Origin: DASULK01 sp036381835
Lineage (GTDB): Bacteria > Actinomycetota > Actinomycetes > Mycobacteriales > Micromonosporaceae
Direction: 5' to 3'
DNA length: 64,000 bases
NCBI GenBank assembly: GCA_036381835.1
Contig: DASVCA010000047.1
Span: forward strand, 15,469 to 79,468
The notes below the pieces were generated by a model. The model ran no database searches. It was given only the letters and a program-made list of their open reading frames with translations, and was not told the DNA's origin. The translations under genes and the position numbers were made by a program. This document shows, piece after piece, positions 35,034 to 42,885 of the stretch; position 1 is the stretch's first letter; every line of letters starts with the position of its first letter.

Positions 35034-36164
35034 GTGGCTGTTTCACGACAGGCATCGGGAATGCGTGGTATCGCCGCGGTTCCGACCTATGTCGTCATGC
35101 AGCCCACGACTTTGTGCAACCTCGACTGTGCGTACTGTTATCTCCCGATGCGCGCCGCCGACCGCCGCATGCCGGTATCCGTGGCCGCCGCGGTCGCGGA
35201 GTCGGCCAACGACTGGGCGCGTGCCGGCCGATTCTCGGTGGTCTGGCACGGTGGGGAGCCGCTCGCCACGGGACGGGATCATCTCGCCGCGCTGATGGCC
35301 CCCTTCGATCCGAAGGTGGAGCATCATGTGCAGACCAACGCAACGTTGATCGACGATGCCTGGTGCGAGTTCTTCGCCGCCCGACAGGTGCGGGTGAGTA
35401 TCAGCGTCGACGGGCCGCGGGAGCGCAACGTCAGCCGGGTCAACCGGGGCGGCCGTCCCTCGTACGACCGCATCATGGACGGGGTGGCGGCGCTGCGTCG
35501 CCACGGCATCGGCTTCTCGGTGCTCTGCGTGGTCTCCGAGCCCGGCCCGGGTCTGGCCGCCGAGCTGTACGAGTACTTCCTGGGGCTCGGCTGCGACGTG
35601 CTCGGCATCAACATCGAGGAGCGGGAAGGGGTGAACACCCGGGCCAACGCGCACTCGGCCACAGCGGTCACCGACTTCTGGGCGGAGCTGGTGGCGGCCT
35701 GGCAGCAGAACCCGCGTATCCACCTGCGTGAGGTCGAGTGGTCCCTGCGGTATCTGGCTGCGGTGTTGGACGGAACCTCGGACGAGGTGCTGCCGCGTCA
35801 ACTGGACCCGATTCCCACCGTCGGCTATGACGGAACTGTGATCCTGCTCTCTCCCGAGCTCGCCGGGTTCTCCGACCCGCGGTACGGCGATTTCAGTAGC
35901 GGCAACGTCCTGAGTACGCCCCTAGCGAAGCTCCTCGCCCGCGCCGCTGAAACGCCCTGGGTGCGGGAGTTCCTCACCGGGGTGGAATCCTGTCGGGCGA
36001 CCTGCCCTTACTTCGGGTTCTGCGGCGGTGGCCACGCCGCCAACCGCTACTTCGAGCATGGACGTTTCGACGGTACGGTGACCAACCACTGCCGGAACAG
36101 CAAGATCCGCCTATTGGAAGGGGTTCTGGATCATGCCCGCAACCAGCAGCAAGCCATTGTCTGA
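35034..36164 (+). CDS. amcB: Radical SAM maturase of a cyclophane RiPP (AmcB-like)
   Basis: 376 aa. The radical SAM cluster motif is C28-N-L-D-C32-A-Y-C35, followed by the SAM-binding HGGEPL (73-78). The C-terminal cluster region has C320, C324, C330 and C353 (CRATCPYFGFCGGG...), but lacks the two upstream Cys of a full SPASM domain. Enzymes of this type form carbon-carbon bonds between aromatic rings and a residue two positions on. The gene overlaps its substrate peptide gene by 32 nt. No exporter or protease is adjacent. The name follows my recollection of an AmcA/AmcB family in actinomycetes. GTG at 35034 follows GGGAGGAG. Confidence 0.8.
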   Translation: MAVSRQASGMRGIAAVPTYVVMQPTTLCNLDCAYCYLPMRAADRRMPVSVAAAVAESANDWARAGRFSVVWHGGEPLATGRDHLAALMAPFDPKVEHHVQTNATLIDDAWCEFFAARQVRVSISVDGPRERNVSRVNRGGRPSYDRIMDGVAALRRHGIGFSVLCVVSEPGPGLAAELYEYFLGLGCDVLGINIEEREGVNTRANAHSATAVTDFWAELVAAWQQNPRIHLREVEWSLRYLAAVLDGTSDEVLPRQLDPIPTVGYDGTVILLSPELAGFSDPRYGDFSSGNVLSTPLAKLLARAAETPWVREFLTGVESCRATCPYFGFCGGGHAANRYFEHGRFDGTVTNHCRNSKIRLLEGVLDHARNQQQAIV

Positions 36165-36369
36165 GCGACTTCAGGAGATCAGCGGTGACCCGGTCATGGA
36201 ACGGATCCGCGCGGTCGAGGCCGGGCTCGTCACCCTCCTTCGGGACGCCGAGCGGGCGCGTAGACAGCGTGCGGAGACGATGACAGGCAAGCGTACCGGC
36301 GCGATCTGCGCCTGGAACCACTTCGAGAACATCCCGACGTTCTACAACTGGAACAACCGCCCCCGCTGA
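36133..36369 (+). CDS. amcA: RiPP precursor peptide with repeated aromatic-X-Asn motifs (AmcA-like)
   Basis: 78 aa. A helical, charged leader (1-52) ends in a basic stretch, and the core follows (about 53-78). The core carries F64-E-N66, F70-Y-N72 and W73-N-N75, plus W61-N-H63. These match the aromatic-X-Asn units that radical SAM enzymes convert to three-residue cyclophanes, so up to three or four rings are possible. The start inside the maturase gene has GAAGGGG about 9 nt upstream. A 19-bp hairpin follows the stop. The modification itself is predicted, not shown. Confidence 0.8.
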   Translation: MPATSSKPLSERLQEISGDPVMERIRAVEAGLVTLLRDAERARRQRAETMTGKRTGAICAWNHFENIPTFYNWNNRPR

Positions 36370-36409
36370 TCGCCGCCGGCGCGCGCTGATCGAGTGTCGC
36401 CGCGAACCG

Positions 36410-36452
36410 GACATGTGTGAGCACGCGGTCGAGCCGCGTGCTCACACATGTC
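36410..36452. terminator. 19-bp hairpin between RiPP precursor and DUF3073 genes
   Basis: The left arm (36410-36428, GACATGTGTGAGCACGCGG) and right arm (36434-36452) are perfectly complementary around a TCGAG loop. The genes on both sides converge on it, so it should stop transcription in both directions. Confidence 0.8.
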
Positions 36453-36458
36453 GGCCGG

Positions 36459-36653
36459 TCAGCGGGCTGGAGGCGTCCAGCCGTCCGACTCGTCCTCTTC
36501 CTCGAGGTACTCGTCGTACTCGTCGTACTCGTCACGCTTCTTGCGGCTGTTCGCGAGCTCTCGCTGCAAGGCGGCGAGGTCGGTGTTCGGGGATTGATAC
36601 TTCAACTCCCGAGCGACCTTCGTCTGCTTGGCCTTAGCACGGCCGCGCCCCAT
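36459..36653 (-). CDS. DUF3073 domain protein
   Basis: 64 aa starting MGRGRAKAKQTKVARELKYQ, a short basic actinobacterial protein of unknown function, with an acidic DEYDEYDEYLEEEDE tail. The split between a basic head and an acidic tail suggests nucleic-acid binding or self-association. ATG at 36653 has AGGGGG at good spacing. Confidence 0.88.
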   Translation of the reverse strand: MGRGRAKAKQTKVARELKYQSPNTDLAALQRELANSRKKRDEYDEYDEYLEEEDESDGWTPPAR

Positions 36654-36949
36654 GGCTCGACCCCCTCGCACAGAATGCGGGGCAGCCCGAAGGCGGGCCC
36701 CGATGACGTTGAGCATCTCTCGTGGCTCTTACGGTACATGGGAGGGCCGGTCTTCGGCACCTCGGGTTACCGTTGCCGCTCACGCGGGGCGCAGGCGACC
36801 GAGCCACAGCAATTGTACCTGTAAGGACCGGCCGTCATGCCGGTCATGACCGGCTTTGCCCGTCCCGCCGACCAAGGATATTCGCTCCCTTGGGCGGCGG
36901 AACGGGCGGTTCTACGTCGATCTTCGCAAATCTCGCGAAGCGACGACCG

Positions 36950-38032
36950 TTAGGCCAGGTAGATGGTCCGCAGCCGGCCCACCTCGGCCATCCGCCGCTC
37001 AGCCAGCCGGTCGGCCGCCACCGCAGGCGGCACGCCCTCGGCGTCGGCCAACCGCAGGATCTCCCGCGTGGTGTCGAAGATCTTGGTCGCACGCAGCTTC
37101 GCCCGCTCGAAGTTGAAGCCCTCGATCTCGTCCGCCACCTGGATGACGCCCCCCGCATTCACCACGTAGTCGGGTGCGTAGAGCACGCCCCGGTCGGCGA
37201 GCAGCTTCTCGATCCCCGGGTGGGCGAGCTGGTTGTTCGCCGCACCGGCGACGATCTTCGCCCGGAGCACCGCAACGGTGTCGTCGTTCAGCGCGCCGCC
37301 CAGGGCGCACGGTGCATACACGTCGATCTCCGACGTGATCAGCGCCGTTGTGTCCGGCACCAGGTCCACCTGCGGATAGGTCTGCCGCGCCCACGCCAGC
37401 GCCTTCTCGCTGACGTCGGTCGCGACCACGGAGGCACCGTCCTCGATCAGGTGGCCGACGAGGTGCTTGCCGACCTTGCCGAGACCGGCCACTCCGACCC
37501 GGCGCCCGGCCAGGCTAGGTGTGCCCCAGACGTGCTCGGCCGCCGCCCGCATGCCCTGGAAGACACCCCAGGCGGTCAGGATCGACGAGTCCCCCGCGCC
37601 CCCGTGCTCGACGCTGCGGCCGGTCACAAAGCGAGTCTCCCGGGCGACGATGTCCATGTCGGTGGCGTAGGTGCCGACATCGCAGGCGGTGTAGTAGCGC
37701 CCGCCGAGCGACTCGACGAACCGCCCGTACGCCCGCAGCAGCGCCTCGGTCTTGAGCTGCTCGGGATCGCCCCAGATCACCGCCTTGCCGCCGCCGAGGT
37801 CGAGGCCGGCGAGCGCGTTCTTGTAGGCCATCGCCCGGGACAGGTCGAGTACGTCGTGCAGCGCCTCCTCTTCAGAGGCGTACGGGTAGAAGCGTGTGCC
37901 GCCCAGCGCTGGGCCGAGCGCGGTCGAGTAGATACCGATGATCGCCCGGAGCCCGGTCTGCTTGTCGTGGCAGAACACGACCTGTTCGTGTCCGGTGGAT
38001 ACCGAGCCGTCGGAAGTGGCGAAAACGCCCAT
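36950..38032 (-). CDS. vdh: Leucine/valine dehydrogenase (Glu/Leu/Phe/Val dehydrogenase family)
   Basis: 360 aa. The catalytic Lys lies in AMAYKNALAGL, the family GGGKAVI motif follows, and the Rossmann motif is GLGKVGKH. It reversibly deaminates branched-chain amino acids to 2-oxo acids with NAD+. In actinomycetes the valine dehydrogenase version feeds acyl-CoA precursors for polyketides; which amino acid is preferred here is not visible from sequence. ATG at 38032 follows AGGAG by 8 nt. Confidence 0.87.
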   Translation of the reverse strand: MGVFATSDGSVSTGHEQVVFCHDKQTGLRAIIGIYSTALGPALGGTRFYPYASEEEALHDVLDLSRAMAYKNALAGLDLGGGKAVIWGDPEQLKTEALLRAYGRFVESLGGRYYTACDVGTYATDMDIVARETRFVTGRSVEHGGAGDSSILTAWGVFQGMRAAAEHVWGTPSLAGRRVGVAGLGKVGKHLVGHLIEDGASVVATDVSEKALAWARQTYPQVDLVPDTTALITSEIDVYAPCALGGALNDDTVAVLRAKIVAGAANNQLAHPGIEKLLADRGVLYAPDYVVNAGGVIQVADEIEGFNFERAKLRATKIFDTTREILRLADAEGVPPAVAADRLAERRMAEVGRLRTIYLA

Positions 38033-38203
38033 GGCTGCTCCTGATGTCGGTATGCGCCCTTGTGGGGTGCGGACCTGCAAAACCCGGCGAGGTAGCGCCG
38101 TTTGCTGCTGAGCCTAGCCCTGCCGGCAGCGGGGGAGGCAATCACAGGTGTTCGACCGGAACGAGGTGACCGACACCGACGGGTCCGTGCGAGGATCATT
38201 CCC

Positions 38204-39040
38204 GTGGTCTCCCTCTTCGCCTCCTACCTACGTGTGTATGAGCCGTTGAGCGCGTTCGACCGGGACCGCCAGGCGTACTGGCGGCGGTATGTCGAGGACG
38301 GGCGCCCCGTCGGGCAGGCGGAGGGCCCCCACCGGCAGCGGACGACGCTGATCGAGGCGCTCGGCGTGGGTTGGACCCGGCTGCCCGAGCTCCCTGACGA
38401 GGCGTACGTGCTGGAGGTGGACGGCAACGCCCTCATCTGCCCCTGGAACCTGCGGCTACGGGTGGCCGAGGCCGCCCTGGCCGCGCGTGAGGGCGTGCCG
38501 GATGTGCTCGCCGATGCGTTCGTCCCCCCGCCGCTGGCCGGCCAGGCGAAGGCGGTGCTCGAGGAGTGTCGCGGTGCGGCCGTGCTGGAGCGTGGGGTGC
38601 CGCGAGTGCATGAGCAGGTGACGACCTGGGGTGTCCCGCTGCGGTGGTTCATCTTCGTCGGTGCCGAGGAGCGCGAGTTGCGGCTCGACGTGGGGTGGCG
38701 CGTCCTGCGCTACCGGACGAAGATGTCCAGTGCCCGCCGGCGGGCGTCGCGGGGGCTGTCGGTGCTGCGTAAGGCCGTGGGGGACGCACCGATTACCGCA
38801 GCGGTCGAGGAAGGTGCCCGGTGGCTCGAGGAGTTCCATCCTCGGTCGGTGGTCGAACTCGACTACGGGGGCCTGGTCGACCTGCTGCCCGACGAGGTGT
38901 TGGCGGCCGATGACTCGCCGGAGTTGGCGGCTGCGGGGCTGGCGGCGCTCGCACGGGGGGACGTGGAGACAGCGAGTGCGGCGTACGAACAATTGGTTGC
39001 CCGGTGGCGGGCGGTGCAGTTGCTGGAGCGCTGTAACTGA
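38204..39040 (+). CDS. Conserved actinobacterial protein of unknown function
   Basis: 278 aa, soluble, no signal peptide. It begins VVSLFASYLRVYEPLSAFDRD and contains PWNLRLRVAEAALAA and WGVPLRWFIFV blocks that look conserved, plus a basic YRTKMSSARRRASRG segment (about 170-185). I recognise no catalytic motif. Neighbour order (amino acid dehydrogenase, this gene, bldC) resembles that in other actinomycetes. GTG at 38204 has GAGGA 8 nt upstream. An upstream extension in frame is not supported. Confidence 0.75.
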   Translation: MVSLFASYLRVYEPLSAFDRDRQAYWRRYVEDGRPVGQAEGPHRQRTTLIEALGVGWTRLPELPDEAYVLEVDGNALICPWNLRLRVAEAALAAREGVPDVLADAFVPPPLAGQAKAVLEECRGAAVLERGVPRVHEQVTTWGVPLRWFIFVGAEERELRLDVGWRVLRYRTKMSSARRRASRGLSVLRKAVGDAPITAAVEEGARWLEEFHPRSVVELDYGGLVDLLPDEVLAADDSPELAAAGLAALARGDVETASAAYEQLVARWRAVQLLERCN

Positions 39041-39353
39041 GCTGGCCGGATCCGGTGATGGCTGGCGCAGGAGGCAGATCGTCAGGCGGTGCCCGATCTG
39101 TCTATTTCCTCCCCTAGCGGCGTTTTGCGGCTAGCCGTAGGGTAGTTGACAGCTAACCGGACGTGATCCAGAGTCCGAATATGGACATTCTTAGGATAGA
39201 AAAGTGCCAAAAATCGGTCATAGTTCATCCATCCGTCCAAACACGTTCGTCCGTTCGGCCCATGTCCGGATATGGCGGACTCACCGGACGATGGGAAACG
39301 CCTCGGCCGGCGGACCCCGGCCGATGCCCGTAGGCACATTGGAGGAGTGACCG
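39041..39353 (+). promoter_or_regulatory. 313-nt intergenic region upstream of bldC, with a direct repeat
   Basis: No gene is seen. The middle is unusually AT-rich for this genome (39180-39240). GTCCGAATATGG (39173-39184) recurs as GTCCGGATATGG (39264-39275) in the same direction 91 nt apart. TTGACA occurs at 39146-39151 without a convincing -10 at 17-18 nt. It is likely the bldC promoter region, possibly with sites for BldC itself. Confidence 0.45.
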
Positions 39354-39563
39354 ATGGCGTCGCGTACGCACGAACCAGAGCCCCTACTTACGCCGGCCGA
39401 GGTCGCGTCGATGTTTCGGGTAGACCCGAAGACCGTGACCAGGTGGGCTAAGGCGGGCAAGCTGAGCGCTATCCGGACCCTGGGCGGCCACCGCCGTTAC
39501 CGCGAGTCCGAGGTTCGCGCCTTGCTGCAGGGCCAGATCCCCCAGCAGCGTCAGGGCGACTGA
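39354..39563 (+). CDS. bldC: Developmental regulator BldC (MerR-like DNA-binding domain only)
   Basis: 69 aa: LTPAEVASMFRVDPKTVTRW followed by the wing residues GGHRRY, the minimal MerR-type winged helix without an effector domain. BldC in Streptomyces delays sporulation by head-to-tail binding on direct repeats. ATG at 39354 has GGAGG at normal spacing. It is flanked downstream by a 23-bp hairpin. Confidence 0.93.
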   Translation: MASRTHEPEPLLTPAEVASMFRVDPKTVTRWAKAGKLSAIRTLGGHRRYRESEVRALLQGQIPQQRQGD

Positions 39564-39577
39564 ACTGAGCCATCGTT

Positions 39578-39627
39578 CGTCGAGGGCGCAAGTCACAGGT
39601 CACGACCTGTGACTTGCGCCCTCGACG
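39578..39627 (+). terminator. 23-bp hairpin after bldC
   Basis: The left arm (39578-39600) and right arm (39605-39627) are exact complements around CACG. It lies 15 nt after the bldC stop, without a T-run, and insulates the next gene. Confidence 0.8.
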
Positions 39628-39647
39628 TGTCCGCAGATCACGAACGT

Positions 39648-39668
39648 CTCATAGGGTCACCCTATGAG
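39648..39668. promoter_or_regulatory. Perfect 10-1-10 palindrome over the start codon of the hydroxyacyl-CoA dehydrogenase gene
   Basis: CTCATAGGGT (39648-39657), a central C, then ACCCTATGAG (39659-39668). The left arm includes TAGGGT, a TANNNT -10 placed 6 nt before ATG 39664, and the right arm includes the start codon. There is no ribosome site, so the mRNA is probably leaderless and a dimeric repressor could block both initiation and the start site. Confidence 0.55.
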
Positions 39669-40542
39669 CGAACGCTTTGTCGTCATCGGCGCCGGCACGA
39701 TGGGGCGTGGCATCGCCTACGTGGCCGCCGGTGCCGGATACGCCGTCGAACTCGTCGAGGTTGACCAGGAGCGGGGTCAGGCAGCCGTCGCCGCGCTCCA
39801 CGAGCTGTGGGAGCGGGCAGTCGAGCGCGGCAGGATGTCCGCGGCGGACGCGGAAGCGAGCCGGGGCAGGCTGACCCTCCGCCGCGACCTGAGCGAGGTG
39901 GCCGACAGCCCGGAGATCGTCGTCGAGGCCGTTCCCGAGCGCGCCGACCTCAAACGGTCGATCCTGGCCGAGGCGGAGAAGCGTCAACCCGGACTTCTCG
40001 GCACCAACACGTCGAGTATCTCGATCGGTGAACTGGCCACCGCGCTCGCCGCCCCCGATCGCTTCATCGGACTCCACTTCTTCAACCCCGTCTGGGCGAT
40101 GCCGCTGATCGAGGTCGTGGTGGGGCCGGAAACCGCCCACCGGACCACCGAAGCGGCCGTGTCACTCGCCCGTCGGCTCGCCAAGGAACCGATCGTGGTG
40201 CGGGACATGCCCGGCTTCGCGACCTCCCGTCTCGGTGTGACCCTGGGCCTCGAGGCGATCCGGATGGTGGAGGACGGTGTGGCGAGTCCCGCCGACATCG
40301 ACAAGGGGATGGTGCTCGGCTACCGCCACCCAGTCGGCCCGCTCGAACTCACCGACATCGTCGGACTGGACGTCCGGCTGGACATCGCCCGAACGCTGCA
40401 GGCGGCGTACGGCGACCGGTTCGCGCCGCCGGCCCTGCTGGTCAAGATGGTCGAAGCCGGCCGGCTCGGGAAGAAATCCGGGCAGGGTTTCTACCGGTGG
40501 GAGAACGGCGTGAAGCAGGAGGACCTGCCGCCGCTGAAATGA
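39664..40542 (+). CDS. 3-hydroxyacyl-CoA (3-hydroxybutyryl-CoA) dehydrogenase
   Basis: 292 aa. The NAD-binding motif is VIGAGTMGRG near the N-terminus. The NTSS and GLHFFNPV motifs hold the catalytic Ser/His region, and DMPGFATSR leads into the helical C-terminal domain that ends GQGFYRWENG. It oxidises 3-hydroxyacyl-CoA with NAD+, as in butyrate or phenylacetate catabolism. Only a hotdog thioesterase nearby hints at an aryl-CoA pathway. The start lies inside a 21-nt palindrome. Confidence 0.88.
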   Translation: MSERFVVIGAGTMGRGIAYVAAGAGYAVELVEVDQERGQAAVAALHELWERAVERGRMSAADAEASRGRLTLRRDLSEVADSPEIVVEAVPERADLKRSILAEAEKRQPGLLGTNTSSISIGELATALAAPDRFIGLHFFNPVWAMPLIEVVVGPETAHRTTEAAVSLARRLAKEPIVVRDMPGFATSRLGVTLGLEAIRMVEDGVASPADIDKGMVLGYRHPVGPLELTDIVGLDVRLDIARTLQAAYGDRFAPPALLVKMVEAGRLGKKSGQGFYRWENGVKQEDLPPLK

Positions 40543-40572
40543 GATCGGGGCGAGCTTCTGCTCGCCCCGATC
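40543..40572. terminator. 12-bp hairpin between convergent genes
   Basis: GATCGGGGCGAG (40543-40554), a CTTCTG loop and the exact complement (40561-40572), between the dehydrogenase stop and the end of the binding-protein gene. Confidence 0.7.
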
Positions 40573-40592
40573 CGTTCCGCCCGCAGGCGGAT

Positions 40593-41924
40593 CTAGTGGT
40601 CGATCTCGATCCCGGCTGCGTGCAGGGCCTTGATGACCGCGGCGGACTCGGCGAATCCGATCACCAGCACCGCGTCAGCCGCGAACTCCTTGATCGCCTC
40701 GGCACCGGACTTGAAGTCGATCTCGGAGCCGTTGGAAACCGGCTCGTAGGTCATCAGTTTGATCCGGTCTGCCGGAATCCCGGCCCGCTCCAGTTCGCCT
40801 CGGACGTTCTCCTGCAGACCGGTGCCGTACGAGTCGTCTCGCGCCACGATGGCGATCTTGCTCGGGCCGTCCCGCAGGATCACGTCGGCCAGAGCCTGGC
40901 CCTGCAGGTTGTCCGGCGGGGCGGACCGGAAGTACAAGCCGTCGTCCTCGACGCCGCTCAGCCCGGCATCCGTGTTCGACGACGAGAAGAGGATGACCCC
41001 TGCCGCGACGACCTCGGGCAGCACCTCACGGGACACCCCGGACGCACCGGCACCGATGATGACGTGTACGCCTTGGTCGATGTGCCGCCTGACTGTGGCC
41101 TTCGCCACCTCGGGGTTGGTCCCGTCGTCTCCCTCCAGCCACTCAACCGGCCGCCCGAATACCCCGCCGGCCGCGTTGATCTCCCGCAGCGCCAGCCGGG
41201 CCCCAGCGGCCATCGGCGGGTACGCGAACGCCAGGTCGCCGGTTCTCGGCAGGAGCTCGCCGAGCCTGAGCTGCTTGTTCCGTAGGGCTGCGCCGGTGGG
41301 CGCCGGTGGATTCTTGCTGGTCGCCGCCGAGCTGTTGCCGGCACCGACGAACTCGGTCTTCTGGTCGTTGATCCGACCGTTCTCGTCGAAGTGCACCGTC
41401 GCGTAGCTGGCCGTGGCCGGCTCGCCGGCGTCGGTGAAGCCCGTGGTCCGCAGCGACGGGCCGCGGTACTCGATGTCGGTGCCCTTGCGGGCCAGTTCCA
41501 GACAGGTGGACACGGCCATGCACCGTTCGCCGCCCATGGTCACGCCGTTGATCTGCTGCGCGATCCGCGCCGGCTCGGTCGAGCGGGCCAGCTCTGCGGC
41601 GAGCGCGGCGATGACCACGGCGTCGTACGTCTCCGCGGCGTAGGTGAAGTCGTTGAGGTCGGGATAGACCGTGCGCAACCGCGACACGAAGTCCTCGGAG
41701 AGGGGAGTTCGGGGCGTCGTGCCCTTCATCCCGTCCAGCAACGAGACCTGGCCTTCGAACTCGTCGCGGAACGTATTCATCATGTTACCGTCCGAGCCGT
41801 AGAGGCGGACCTTGTGGGTTCCTGCGGCCTCGCCCGACTCCTCATCGCCGCAGCCACCGACGGTCAGCAGGAGAGTAGCGCCGACGATCAGTGCGGTGCC
41901 GCGCCAGACGCGTGACTTGAGCAT
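40593..41924 (-). CDS. LivJ-type substrate-binding lipoprotein with permuted domain order
   Basis: 443 aa. A lipoprotein signal ends TVGG-C25. Residues 38-196 look like the normally C-terminal half of a type I periplasmic-binding fold (LYGSDGN, GMKGTTP, YAAETYDAVVIAALA, then FDENGRI). A Ser/Pro/Ala linker (197-215) follows, then residues 219-443 look like the normally N-terminal half (LRLGELLPRTGDLAFAYPP, GAGASGVSREVLPEV, YGTGLQENVRGELERAG), ending abruptly at AAGIEIDH. The family normally binds branched-chain amino acids or aromatic acids. No permease or ATPase genes are adjacent. ATG at 41924 has GGGGAGGG at 9 nt. Confidence 0.82.
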   Translation of the reverse strand: MLKSRVWRGTALIVGATLLLTVGGCGDEESGEAAGTHKVRLYGSDGNMMNTFRDEFEGQVSLLDGMKGTTPRTPLSEDFVSRLRTVYPDLNDFTYAAETYDAVVIAALAAELARSTEPARIAQQINGVTMGGERCMAVSTCLELARKGTDIEYRGPSLRTTGFTDAGEPATASYATVHFDENGRINDQKTEFVGAGNSSAATSKNPPAPTGAALRNKQLRLGELLPRTGDLAFAYPPMAAGARLALREINAAGGVFGRPVEWLEGDDGTNPEVAKATVRRHIDQGVHVIIGAGASGVSREVLPEVVAAGVILFSSSNTDAGLSGVEDDGLYFRSAPPDNLQGQALADVILRDGPSKIAIVARDDSYGTGLQENVRGELERAGIPADRIKLMTYEPVSNGSEIDFKSGAEAIKEFAADAVLVIGFAESAAVIKALHAAGIEIDH

Positions 41925-42034
41925 GGGTGTCATCCCTCCCCAGAGTTCAGTGCGCACACTAGCGCGTCGGGTTTGAGTCGGTACGACCGCGTCCCAGGTC
42001 ACGCCTGTCGGCGACGCCGCTAAGGTAACCGTGC

Positions 42035-42445
42035 GTGAACACGAACGATCTTTTCGCCGGCGATCTCGTCAACGGCGGCTCCCTGGTCCAGCGCATGGGC
42101 ATCACCGTGACCGAGGCCTCACCCCAGCGGGTGGTCGGCACGATGCCGGTCGAGCAGAACACCCAGCCGTTCGGACTGTTGCACGGCGGTGCCTCGTGCG
42201 TGCTCGCCGAAACCCTCGGCTCGATCGGTTCCGGGCTGCACGGGGCTACCGTGGGCCGCCCGTACGCCGTCGGGGTGGACATCAACGCCACCCACCACAA
42301 GGCGGTCCGCACGGGCACCGTCACCGGGGTCGCCACCCCGCTGCGTCTGGGTCGCAGCGTGGCCACGTATGAGATCGTCATCACCGACGAGGTCGGTGAC
42401 CGGATCTGCACGGCCCGGCTGACCTGCCTCCTCCGGTCGGCCTGA
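42035..42445 (+). CDS. Hotdog-fold acyl-CoA thioesterase (PaaI / YbdB type)
   Basis: 136 aa with the hotdog signature FGLLHGGASCVLAET (the catalytic acidic residue lies in AET) and GVDINATHHKAVR. Members hydrolyse aryl- or acyl-CoA esters, for example stalled 2,3-dihydroxybenzoyl or hydroxyphenylacetyl thioesters. GTG at 42035 has no clear ribosome site; TAAGGT ends 8 nt upstream. A strong hairpin follows the gene. Confidence 0.85.
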   Translation: MNTNDLFAGDLVNGGSLVQRMGITVTEASPQRVVGTMPVEQNTQPFGLLHGGASCVLAETLGSIGSGLHGATVGRPYAVGVDINATHHKAVRTGTVTGVATPLRLGRSVATYEIVITDEVGDRICTARLTCLLRSA

Positions 42446-42491
42446 TCTCGTCTGCGCGGGCTTCGCCGCGCGGTGCCCCCACACACAGCAA

Positions 42492-42522
42492 ACGCCCCTT
42501 CGGACGTCGACCGAAGGGGCGT
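42492..42522 (+). terminator. 12-bp hairpin after the thioesterase gene
   Basis: ACGCCCCTTCGG (42492-42503), a 7-nt loop and the complement CCGAAGGGGCGT (42511-42522), followed by CTTCC. It separates the thioesterase gene from the tRNA cluster. Confidence 0.7.
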
Positions 42523-42539
42523 CTTCCATGATCACCCGG

Positions 42540-42616
42540 TGGTGGCCAGGGGCGGGATCGAACCGCCGACCTTCCGATTTTCAGTCGGACGCTCGTACCA
42601 ACTGAGCTACCTGGCC
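42540..42616 (-). tRNA. tRNA-Phe (GAA)
   Basis: A full cloverleaf reads on the minus strand from GGCCAGG. The anticodon loop CTGAAAA gives anticodon GAA. The T arm contains GGTTCGATCC. The 3' CCA is encoded (42540-42542). Confidence 0.95.
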
Positions 42617-42713
42617 AAGTACTCGGCCCATGTTACCCGTTGAGTCGTGCGCACGACCAACGAGAACCTGGCCCATACGCAAAACGCCGCGCTCAACGCA
42701 CGGCGCTTCGCGT

Positions 42714-42791
42714 TGGCGGTCCTGACGGGACTTGAACCCGCGACCTCCGCCTTGACAGGGCGGCGAGCACTCCATACTGCTCCACAGGACC
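42714..42791 (-). tRNA. tRNA-Asp (GTC)
   Basis: The acceptor stem GGTCCTG pairs with CAGGACC. The anticodon loop CTGTCAA gives GTC. The T loop is TTCAAGT and the CCA end is encoded (42714-42716). Confidence 0.95.
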
Positions 42792-42812
42792 CAGCTACCA
42801 GCTGTGCCGGTG

Positions 42813-42885
42813 TGCCCCCAACGGGATTCGAACCCGTGTTACCGCCTTGAAAGGGCGGCGTCCTAGGCCGCTAGACGATGGGGGC
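42813..42885 (-). tRNA. tRNA-Glu (TTC)
   Basis: The acceptor stem GCCCCCA pairs with TGGGGGC. The anticodon loop CTTTCAA gives TTC. The T arm contains GGTTCGAATCC. Unlike the two neighbouring tRNAs, CCA is not encoded and must be added enzymatically. Confidence 0.95.

Noticed and set aside
35034..36369. Mycofactocin or PQQ-type system
   Set aside because: The precursor lacks the terminal IDGxCGVY of MftA and the ExxxY of PqqA, and no companion genes are present.
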